The notes beneath the pieces were generated by a model. It was given only the letters and a program-made list of their open reading frames with translations, was not told the DNA's origin and ran no database searches. The translations under genes were made by a program, and so were the position numbers. A stretch of 64,000 nucleotides of DNA, from positions 62,001 to 126,000 of the forward strand of contig JANYCU010000011.1 of NCBI GenBank assembly GCA_025360125.1, read 5' to 3'. Below are positions 58,058 through 64,000 of the stretch, piece by piece; the first letter of the stretch is position 1; each line of letters begins with the position of its first letter. Source of the stretch: Armatimonadota bacterium (GTDB lineage: Bacteria; Armatimonadota; Fimbriimonadia; Fimbriimonadales; Fimbriimonadaceae).

Positions 58058-58918
58058 CTATGAAAAATAGGCATTCAGAAACGCATCGATGCTCTCAAAA
58101 TATTTATCCGGTTCTTCCCATCGGGCTTCAGAGTGGTTGCGGCCCGCGAAGGTCACCAGGGTTTTGGGTCCGGCTAGCGCGTCATAGTTCGCTTTTGCGT
58201 GATTAAGCGGTGCCAATGAGTCGGCTTCGCCGTGAATGACCAAGGTCGGTACTGAAACATTCTTTAGCGCGCGAGATACGATGACGTTGAACGGATTCAG
58301 GCCGGAAATTGGCCAGCCAAGCCATGCTATTGGATACAAGAAAAATCGAAGCTTCTTTCCGCCGAGAAAGAGCCACCAACCGTTGATGGCGTCAACCAGG
58401 CGATCATAACAAGAATCAAGTATCAAGCCGTCGGCAAGGGTTGGATCATCGCCAAGGGCAAATGCACTGGCGACGGCTCCCATACTGGATCCCGCCAAAA
58501 TGATCTTTGCCGCAGGATATTTCTTTCTGGCTTCTTGTACCGCCGAAAGAACTGCAGATCGTTCCCGAAATCCAAATCCCGATCGGCGACCTTGCGAACT
58601 GCCGTGGGCTGGAAAATCGAAGAACAGAAACGCCATTTCACGATCATTAAATCTCGACGCAAACGGGGCCAGCTCAGCTCGGTTCATCATAAAACCGTGG
58701 CAGCAAATCATGACGACTTTGGGGTCGTCGTGCGGAACCCACCAGCCACGCAAGAGTTTTCCAGTGCCAGAATCCACGAATTCAGTCGGCTCCTGGGCGG
58801 TGCCCAAAAAGCCAGGCGAAAGAAAGATTGGGGTCCGAAAGGGATAGACAAAGCAAAATGTGACGCCAACCAGTGCCATCATATAGAGAATTGTGAGGGT
58901 TAAAAGGAACCAAATCAT
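58058..58918 (-). CDS. membrane-anchored alpha/beta hydrolase
   Basis: A 286-residue protein with an N-terminal membrane anchor (FLLTLTILYMMALVGVTFCFVYPF). The hydrolase core has CCHGFMMNR (oxyanion loop), DFPAHGSSQG, the nucleophile Ser in LAGSSMGAVASA, Asp in HGEADSLAP and the catalytic His in FAGRNHSEARW. It resembles BEM46/YqkD-type hydrolases, whose substrates are mostly unknown lipids or esters. It is encoded alone. Confidence 0.85.
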   Translation of the reverse strand: MIWFLLTLTILYMMALVGVTFCFVYPFRTPIFLSPGFLGTAQEPTEFVDSGTGKLLRGWWVPHDDPKVVMICCHGFMMNRAELAPFASRFNDREMAFLFFDFPAHGSSQGRRSGFGFRERSAVLSAVQEARKKYPAAKIILAGSSMGAVASAFALGDDPTLADGLILDSCYDRLVDAINGWWLFLGGKKLRFFLYPIAWLGWPISGLNPFNVIVSRALKNVSVPTLVIHGEADSLAPLNHAKANYDALAGPKTLVTFAGRNHSEARWEEPDKYFESIDAFLNAYFS

Positions 58919-58971
58919 GAATCAGGTTTGCGTTTTGAGGTCCACTTCCGCAACAATTATAGTTGAATCAA

Positions 58972-59319
58972 ATGTTTGCTCTTAACTTCTACTCAGATCT
59001 GTACGGTGACGTTTTAAAAAACAACCGAAAAACCGTCACGATTCGGATGGGGAACAAGGAAGACAAATACACCGAAGGCATGATTGTTTGGGTCACCATT
59101 GGCCCCCGATTTGGTCGGCGACAAAAGCTCTACTCGGCAATCATCGACCGAGTTGAAGTGAAGCCAATTTCTGAGTTGTCGCCACGCGACATTGAGCGAG
59201 AGAATCCAGAGTTTCGATCTCAAGACGATGTGATTGGATTGTTGAGCCGGGTTTACGGGGACCTCATCACTCCCGCGCATACCGTCACCGTCATCTACTT
59301 CAGCCGCGTTGATGAGTGA
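58972..59319 (+). CDS. ASCH-domain-like protein
   Basis: A 115-residue protein from the ATG at 58972 (a TTG at 58963 adds three residues). ALNFYSDLYGDVLKNNRKTVTIRMGN and VWVTIGPRFGRRQKLYSAIIDRVEVKPISEL fit the PUA-like ASCH fold, which binds RNA or modified nucleosides. The end HTVTVIYFSRV completes the barrel. It ends four bases before the convergent tgt gene, itself a PUA-linked RNA enzyme, but shared function is only a guess. Confidence 0.7.
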   Translation: MFALNFYSDLYGDVLKNNRKTVTIRMGNKEDKYTEGMIVWVTIGPRFGRRQKLYSAIIDRVEVKPISELSPRDIERENPEFRSQDDVIGLLSRVYGDLITPAHTVTVIYFSRVDE

Positions 59320-59323
59320 GCGC

Positions 59324-60424
59324 TTAGGCGAGCTTGTATCGCTCAATTAAGTCTGGCCAAGTGCCTGATTCGATGGCCGCGCGAATTTCCTGCATGAGAC
59401 GCGCATAGAACGCCAAGTTATGTAGCGTCGCGAGACGACCGCCTAGCGGCTCGCCTGCTTTGAAAAGATGTCGGATATACGCCGCGGAATACCGCTCGGT
59501 TTGCGGGAAAGTGCTCGTTTCGTCGAACGGCCCTTTGTGTTCAGCCCACTTATTGTTAAGGCAATTGATGCGCCCCTGCATCGTGTAGAGGCAGTGATGC
59601 CGGGCCATTCGAGTTGGCAAAACGCAATCGAACATGTCCACTCCGTGTGAAACCGCATGAAGGATGTCCTGAGGATGTCCGACCCCCATCAGATAGCGCG
59701 CTTTATTTGCAGGTAGCCGGGGAGCGGTGTGAGCCACAACCGGATACTGCATTTCCGTCGATTCCCCGACGCAGACCCCACCAATCGCCACGCCTTCGAA
59801 CGGCAGTTCCGAAATTGCCTGTGCGCTCTCGGTTCGGAGGTCCATGTGAACGCCGCCCTGAACGATGCCAAACACTGCCTGCCCTTCCTTGCGGGCGGAA
59901 AGATTTCGTGGTGCCCAGCGGTGGGTGCGCTGCATGGCGGCGGCAGCTTCGTCACGAGTACAGGGGTAGGGCGGACACTCGTCGAGCATCATCGAAATAT
60001 CGACACCTAGTTGGGCTTGAATCTGGATCGACCGCTCAGGGCTAAGAAAATGGACTGAGCCATCGAGGTGAGACTTGAACTTCACGCCGTCGTCGTTGAT
60101 CGATCGCATGTCGCTGAGCGACATGACTTGGTAACCGCCGGAATCGGTAAGAATTGCACGGTTCCACGACATGAATTCATGGAGTCCGCCAAACTTCTCG
60201 ACAAGGTCAGCACCAGGCCTCAGTGAAAGGTGATAAGTGTTCGAAAGGACCTGCTCAAAGCCGAGACCTTCGAGGTCCTCGCTGCCGACGGTTTTGACCG
60301 TGCCCTGCGTCCCGACGGGCATGAAAAACGGGGTCTCGACTGTGCCGTGTGGCGTATGCAATCGTCCGCGCCGCGCACCAGTGTGCGGGCAAGTCGAAAT
60401 GAGTTCGTAGTGGACGCTTGGCAT
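59324..60424 (-). CDS. tgt: queuine tRNA-ribosyltransferase, lacking zinc cysteines
   Basis: Tgt exchanges guanine-34 for preQ1 in certain tRNAs. From the ATG at 60424 the protein has 366 residues, the normal size. LTDSGGYQVMSL (catalytic Asp), FGIVQGGVHMDLR, YLMGVGHPQDIL and MFDCVLPTRMARH are all present. The zinc loop, normally DPECDCYTCRNYSRAYL, aligns without gaps as DETSTFPQTERYSAAYI, so three Cys ligands are replaced; the fourth ligand His (TLHN) remains. The frame is open to 61132, but that part is shadow of the opposite-strand genes. Confidence 0.93.
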   Translation of the reverse strand: MPSVHYELISTCPHTGARRGRLHTPHGTVETPFFMPVGTQGTVKTVGSEDLEGLGFEQVLSNTYHLSLRPGADLVEKFGGLHEFMSWNRAILTDSGGYQVMSLSDMRSINDDGVKFKSHLDGSVHFLSPERSIQIQAQLGVDISMMLDECPPYPCTRDEAAAAMQRTHRWAPRNLSARKEGQAVFGIVQGGVHMDLRTESAQAISELPFEGVAIGGVCVGESTEMQYPVVAHTAPRLPANKARYLMGVGHPQDILHAVSHGVDMFDCVLPTRMARHHCLYTMQGRINCLNNKWAEHKGPFDETSTFPQTERYSAAYIRHLFKAGEPLGGRLATLHNLAFYARLMQEIRAAIESGTWPDLIERYKLA

Positions 60425-60542
60425 GGCGATGGAAGAGTTATATTGTGGCATTTTCAGGCCAAGGGCAAGGGCGATGGCAAGGGCGAAACGAAGTTTCCAA
60501 GTCTGATTGAACAATCTGGAAGCCAGGTGGCACATACATTTT

Positions 60543-61022
60543 ATGAACAAGCTCGACCTGCATCTTTTGCCCCAGATTACGATTGACAAACCGTGTCCCG
60601 AAAATTGGGATGCAATGGTAGGCGATGAACAGAAGCGATTTTGCAAAGGATGTGGATGCCATGTCCATAACCTCGACGAGTTAACCCCCGATGCGGCCGA
60701 AGCTCTTTTAGAATCGCCGGGACGAACTTGCGTACGGATGACTACCGACCCTAAGAAAGGCATATTGACCAAGAAAGGCTGGATTCCGCGGCTCGCCTTG
60801 GCGGGCGCTTTGGCAGCATCAGTCGCCGGATGCACGGAGACAAATACCGGAGAGGCTTCGATTGGGAAGGCGGTTGTGGTTCCCGAATCTGCAACTTCCA
60901 ACAAGCCCAAATCACCGACAGTGATGACTGGTGCCGTGGACAACGATCCTCCTAAAGTGCAGACGACCTTAGGCGAGGCCGGGAGCATCCCGACCAAGCC
61001 AACGAAAAAATTAGGAAAGTGA
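60543..61022 (+). CDS. zinc-motif protein with internal membrane/lipobox segment, paralog 1
   Basis: A 159-residue protein: MNKLDLHLLPQITIDKPCPENWDAM, GDEQKRFCKGCGCHVHNLDEL, then TPDAAEALLESPGRTCVRMTTDP and a hydrophobic stretch GWIPRLALAGALAASVAGC followed by a Thr/Lys/Pro-rich tail. The CxxxW-(14)-RFCxxCxxxVxNL pattern is a small zinc-binding motif widespread in Bacteroidota and Planctomycetota proteins of unknown role. The cytosolic-looking domain precedes the membrane segment, so it may be a tail-anchored sensor. It is followed 27 bases later by a tandem paralog. Confidence 0.72.
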   Translation: MNKLDLHLLPQITIDKPCPENWDAMVGDEQKRFCKGCGCHVHNLDELTPDAAEALLESPGRTCVRMTTDPKKGILTKKGWIPRLALAGALAASVAGCTETNTGEASIGKAVVVPESATSNKPKSPTVMTGAVDNDPPKVQTTLGEAGSIPTKPTKKLGK

Positions 61023-61049
61023 TTTGAATCTCTGCCGATAATGAAAGTG

Positions 61050-61487
61050 ATGGACAAATTGGAACTCCAACTTTTGCCACGAGTTTCGATTGACAAGCCA
61101 TGTCCAGAGAATTGGGACGCAATGGTAGGCAACGAAGCGAAACGTTTCTGCCAAGGTTGTGGCTGTCATGTTCACAATTTGGAAGAGTTGGCGCTAGATG
61201 TTGCCGAGGCACTCCTGGAGTCACCAACTCGAACATGCATCCGGATGACAACTGATCCTCAGCGGGGGATTCTCACCAAGGGTGGTTGGATTCCTCGACT
61301 AGCGATTGCCGGGGCCATGGCCGCATCCGTCTCTGGGTGCGCAAAAAGTTTCATACCTAGTCATCACGTGGGTTCAACGGTCGTTCTGCCCGTGCCGAAG
61401 TCAAATGTAAAGTCAAAGACTCGGAAGACCACAGAAGTTGCAAGTGTTCAGGTCAGTATGGGAAAGCCCGCCCAAGTCTTGCCCTAA
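61050..61487 (+). CDS. zinc-motif protein with internal membrane/lipobox segment, paralog 2
   Basis: A 145-residue paralog of the preceding gene. MDKLELQLLPRVSIDKPCPENWDAM, NEAKRFCQGCGCHVHNLEEL, TRTCIRMTTDPQRGILTKGGW and LAIAGAMAASVSGC align throughout with only the tail diverged. This shows a fairly recent tandem duplication with selection on the Cys/His part. A Met three codons upstream (61041) is an alternative start; GATAAT lies just before it. A palindromic repeat follows the stop. Confidence 0.72.
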   Translation: MDKLELQLLPRVSIDKPCPENWDAMVGNEAKRFCQGCGCHVHNLEELALDVAEALLESPTRTCIRMTTDPQRGILTKGGWIPRLAIAGAMAASVSGCAKSFIPSHHVGSTVVLPVPKSNVKSKTRKTTEVASVQVSMGKPAQVLP

Positions 61488-61495
61488 GGTAAGCA

Positions 61496-61509
61496 GGCGG
61501 GACGCCCGC
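61496..61509. repeat. intergenic palindromic repeat, copy 3 (inverted)
   Basis: GGCGGGACGCCC is, apart from one end base, the reverse complement of the GGGCGTCCCGCCC core at 45577. It begins nine bases after the stop of the second zinc-motif paralog. Confidence 0.5.
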
Positions 61510-61578
61510 GCTCCGGCAACCCAAAGAAAGGTACAACCAATCATTGGATTCCCCGTTTTCAACTCTCGGTGATTTGGC

Positions 61579-62262
61579 TTGAATTTGCGTTTGTTGACCG
61601 CTCCGGGAATCAAGGCAGTCAAGGATAACTGGCGTCCGATTGTTCTTATCCAAATCTGCTTTCTTATCTTTGTAATCCTCTATTACAGGCTTCCGTCGAT
61701 GCACACTCTGCCAAATCGGGTCATCGAATATCGCACGAAAGTCGGCCCACTAGTATTCGTCATCGGATCGATCTGGTTCGTCAGCATCGTGGTTCCCGAA
61801 ATCGCAAAACTTGTAACTCGCTCGAAGGCCCAAAAAATCACGGCGAAGGATGTCGTTCTGCGGATGATCTACTTTGCGGCGATCGGAATCTCGATCGACC
61901 TGCTCTATTCTTGGATGGGGCATACCTACGGGTCGGAAGCGACTTTAACGACCGTCACCAAGAAAGTTCTCACTGACATGCTGCTCTACACGCCGCTATT
62001 TTCGATGCCTCTAGCGGTCGTCACATTCCTCTTCAAAGACAGCAATTACTCATTGTCAAAAACCGTCGACGGACTAAAGCATGGCGAGTTCCCGAAGCGG
62101 TTCATGCCCCTCCTCGTGACTTGTTGGATGTACTTTGGCCCGGTGACTATTGCGATGTACAGCTTGCCCGTGGCACTGAACTTCCCTCTCGCCATGGCGG
62201 CCCAAGCCGCGTGGGGAATCATCGTGGTTGCGGTAGGATCACATGAGGAGCCAACACCGTGA
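61579..62262 (+). CDS. integral membrane protein of unknown function
   Basis: A 227-residue protein with about five membrane helices (RPIVLIQICFLIFVILYY, LVFVIGSIWFVSIVV, VVLRMIYFAAIGISIDLLY, PLFSMPLAVVTFLF, NFPLAMAAQAAWGIIVVAV). The start is a TTG at 61579. FGPVTIAMYSLPVALNF with a following Trp faintly resembles Mpv17/PMP22 proteins, not enough for assignment. It overlaps the next gene (GTGA), suggesting cotranslation. Confidence 0.65.
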   Translation: MNLRLLTAPGIKAVKDNWRPIVLIQICFLIFVILYYRLPSMHTLPNRVIEYRTKVGPLVFVIGSIWFVSIVVPEIAKLVTRSKAQKITAKDVVLRMIYFAAIGISIDLLYSWMGHTYGSEATLTTVTKKVLTDMLLYTPLFSMPLAVVTFLFKDSNYSLSKTVDGLKHGEFPKRFMPLLVTCWMYFGPVTIAMYSLPVALNFPLAMAAQAAWGIIVVAVGSHEEPTP

Positions 62263-62978
62263 AAGGAACTTATTTGAATACCGCGACCGTTGCCACGGGT
62301 TCGCTCATTGGCCTGGCGATTGGAAAGCTCATCCCGGAAGCTGCCCAAAATATCGCGCTCAACGGGCTCGGACTAGTAACCCTTGGCATCGGCGTCAAGA
62401 TGTTTTTGGGTTCAAAGAATGTCCTGATCGTTGCAGCATCCATTGCAATTGGTGGAGTGCTTGGCCTGCTTTTGGGAATTCATGTCGGCCTAGTTCACCT
62501 CGCTGATTGGGTCAAACACTCGGTCGGAGGAGCCGGAACGTTTAGTGAAGGATTCGTAGCCTCGTGCGTGCTGTTCTGCATCGGCCCGATGACCTTGCTA
62601 GGCTGCATTCAGGACGGATTAGAAGGACGCAGCGAACTTCTGCACCTGAAGTCAACCATGGACGGAGTTGCGGCGGTTTTCTTCGCCGCTTCGCTCGGCA
62701 TTGGAGTTCTCTTTTCCGCCGCATTTGTCCTCATTTTCCAAGGTCTGATCACGCTTGCCGCCAAACCGTTGGCCCCGCTACGAAACGACGAAAGCCTGTT
62801 AGCAGAATTAACAGGCACAGGTGGCCCGATCATGATGGCGATCGGTTTGAACCTTTTGAAAATCAAAGAAATTCCGACCGCAAACTACTTGCCTGCGCTT
62901 GCGCTTGCGCCGCTGATCGTGGTTGGCTCTCGGCGAATTAGCGCAGCTATGGAAGCAAGAAAAAATCCAGCCGTCTAG
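62259..62978 (+). CDS. DUF554 membrane protein (YdfK-like)
   Basis: A 239-residue polytopic protein. YLNTATVATGSLIGLAIG, LGLVTLGIGVKMFLGSKN, CVLFCIGPMTLLGCIQDGLEG and LTGTGGPIMMAIGLNLLKIKEI are the conserved DUF554 sequences, with an internal two-fold repeat. Members are suspected transporters, but the substrate is unknown. The start GTG at 62259 overlaps the preceding stop, and its own stop interlocks with that of lspA. Confidence 0.92.
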   Translation: MKGTYLNTATVATGSLIGLAIGKLIPEAAQNIALNGLGLVTLGIGVKMFLGSKNVLIVAASIAIGGVLGLLLGIHVGLVHLADWVKHSVGGAGTFSEGFVASCVLFCIGPMTLLGCIQDGLEGRSELLHLKSTMDGVAAVFFAASLGIGVLFSAAFVLIFQGLITLAAKPLAPLRNDESLLAELTGTGGPIMMAIGLNLLKIKEIPTANYLPALALAPLIVVGSRRISAAMEARKNPAV

Positions 62979-63532
62979 ACTGCCGGGTTTTCAACCGTCG
63001 CGTCTCCAAGAGCTTCTTCTTTTTCTTTTTCCTTTTCGGTTGCGCCCTGCTTTGACCAAGTGATGAGCAACATGACCATGGCGATGCTGATGCAGGAATC
63101 CGCGACGTTAAACACCGGAAAGTCATTCAACTTCCCGTGAGTGATGTTATTCAGCCGCAAAAGGAACATGTCGGTAACGCCCTCTTTGCTGTTAAAGAGC
63201 CGGTCGATCAGATTTCCCAGTGCCCCGCTTGCCAAAAGGGCCAACGCGACACTTCCCCATCGCGATTCATTGGGGTTCTTGTAAATGGTTCGAATGGCCA
63301 TTCCGGCAATGATGAGGGCAATTGGGGTCATGATGAGCCCGCCGCCCTGCAGCATTCCAAAGGCGATTCCTTTGTTAAAGGTTTTCGTGATTTCGAAAAC
63401 GCCAAACCATGGTCCACCGTGCCAACTCTCGCCCACTCTTAGGTTGTTTCGCACCCAGAGTTTGAGCCATTGATCAAACACAATCGTCCCGACCATCACG
63501 ATCCAGAACGTTGTCAGCCTTCTTGAATTCAT
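62975..63532 (-). CDS. lspA: lipoprotein signal peptidase (signal peptidase II)
   Basis: LspA cleaves signal peptides from diacylglyceryl-modified prolipoproteins. The 185-residue protein has four membrane helices and both catalytic aspartate regions, GALGNLIDRLF and FNVADSCIS. FDQWLKLWV and NKGIAFGML are family motifs. The C-terminus carries an extra acidic/basic tail (KEKEKEEALGDATVE). It overlaps the ileS stop (ATGA), a common ileS-lspA arrangement. Confidence 0.96.
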   Translation of the reverse strand: MNSRRLTTFWIVMVGTIVFDQWLKLWVRNNLRVGESWHGGPWFGVFEITKTFNKGIAFGMLQGGGLIMTPIALIIAGMAIRTIYKNPNESRWGSVALALLASGALGNLIDRLFNSKEGVTDMFLLRLNNITHGKLNDFPVFNVADSCISIAMVMLLITWSKQGATEKEKEKEEALGDATVENPAV

Positions 63533-64000
63533 AGACCGATCGCCTCTCGGTCACGCTGACTCAAATAGACTTTTTCACCATCAACTTCGATCTCGCTAAC
63601 ATCGGGTCGTCGAATACGCGACCGCACGCACTCGTAGTACGGTGACCGTTCAAATCGAACTTCAGAATCTCCCACGAAATACTCAACCCAACTGACCTTC
63701 AAATAGTTCGCAAGATCGGCCCGTGAAAAGGTTTCCAGCACGTCAAACGTGTCTTGATCCGTCGTGATGTAAACCACCACTTCTTGAGAATTCTTAATCC
63801 CGTCGGTCCCTTTGTGCAGTTCAAACGCGCCATTGACTTCTTGCCGAACTGACTGCAGCTCCGCGAAACGGACTTGAATATCTGATCCCTCAATCTCTTG
63901 CAGCCTTGACGAATCTGGTCGGGCGAAGACCGAAGTGTGGATGGATTCGTTGGTTAATCCCATCGTTTCGTGCATCTTCGTCCAAGTCTCCTCGGCGGTG
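63529..64000 (-). CDS. ileS: isoleucyl-tRNA synthetase, C-terminal part (partial)
   Basis: The frame stays open to the window edge: before the Met at 63975 it reads TAEETWTKM, matching the TAEE/DxW motif of the IleS anticodon domain. HTSVFARPD, then RFAELQSVRQEVNGAFELHKGTDGIKNSQEVVVYI and LKVSWVEYFVGD match the following helical region. The terminal zinc finger, usually KCxRCW then LCxRC, is degenerate: ECVRSR and LSQRDREAI keep one of four cysteines. The adjacent lspA supports the call. Only the last 157 residues are visible. Confidence 0.85.
   Translation of the reverse strand, partial: TAEETWTKMHETMGLTNESIHTSVFARPDSSRLQEIEGSDIQVRFAELQSVRQEVNGAFELHKGTDGIKNSQEVVVYITTDQDTFDVLETFSRADLANYLKVSWVEYFVGDSEVRFERSPYYECVRSRIRRPDVSEIEVDGEKVYLSQRDREAIGL

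Noticed and set aside
60460-60490. GGCAAG-like repeat upstream of tgt as a possible element
   Set aside because: It is a short imperfect low-complexity stretch in a divergent gap, with no second copy in the window.
60425-61132. N-terminal extension of Tgt to about 602 residues
   Set aside because: Tgt homology starts exactly at the ATG at 60424. The extension is antisense to the two zinc-motif paralogs, whose mutual similarity proves the plus strand is coding.
1-64000. CRISPR arrays, IS elements, phage genes, rRNA and tRNA genes
   Set aside because: I looked for regular spaced repeats, transposase or integrase motifs, and T-loop GGTTCGA contexts with acceptor pairing. The few GTTCGA hits lie in coding sequence without a cloverleaf.

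Overview
The window looks like a chromosomal piece of an Armatimonadota (Fimbriimonadia-like) bacterium. This is inferred from the style of its prepilins (A/[16 protein letters not shown] leaders, [14 protein letters not shown] continuation), from moderate GC with dense ATGA-overlapped genes, and from envelope genes of a diderm (heptose kinase, a DUF5916 barrel, many lipoproteins). I found no phage, IS element, CRISPR array, rRNA or convincing tRNA.

Layout. 1-9847 (minus): a type IV pilus / type II secretion assembly operon, pilB-pilT-pilC-pilD followed by three very large prepilins; the last runs off the left edge. 10151-14456: a small unknown gene, a ferredoxin-NADP reductase, a KOW/barrel-sandwich protein, an orphan OmpR-type regulator and an N-formylglutamate-amidohydrolase-like protein. 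14488-24898: GH38 alpha-mannosidase, a DprA-like protein, threonine dehydrogenase, then TPR / partner / HTTM membrane protein / recN. 24949-31385: a BNR-repeat secreted protein, sulfurtransferase-sufE, and a CBM9-DUF5916 barrel. 31454-34463: three tightly overlapped genes matching decaprenylphosphoryl-arabinose synthesis (UbiA, DprE1-like and DprE2-like). 34476-41866 (minus): a catabolic operon (TPP-dependent E1 alpha and beta, SDR, VOC, solute-binding-like protein, Gfo/Idh/MocA) behind a PLP sulfur-amino-acid enzyme, with the remnant of a second Gfo/Idh gene. 42057-53779: membrane proteins, a TPP riboswitch in front of a prepilin-like gene, GH29 fucosidase, ankyrin protein, lipoproteins, YCII protein, GH57 branching enzyme and a DNRLRE-like secreted protein. 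53815-64000: a small basic protein, heptose kinase, lgt, a frameshifted secreted gene, a hydrolase, an ASCH-like protein, tgt, two tandem zinc-motif paralogs, DUF554, lspA and the C-terminus of ileS.

How the genes fit together. PilD processes prepilins, PilB/PilT/PilC drive and retract the fibre, and Lgt/LspA mature the many lipoproteins. The DPA-type pathway could supply D-arabinofuranose for surface or pilus glycosylation, as known for some Pseudomonas pilins; this link is a hypothesis. The mannosidase, fucosidase and branching enzyme appear cytoplasmic.

Most striking points: a complete THI-box (TPP) aptamer that leads into a prepilin-like gene rather than a thiamine gene; a non-actinobacterial DPA operon whose DprE1 has alanine at the benzothiazinone-target cysteine; loss of the usual zinc cysteines in three unrelated enzymes (PilB, Tgt, IleS); terminator-like hairpins overlapping the next start codon; and four convergent gene pairs whose stop codons interlock within one tetranucleotide.
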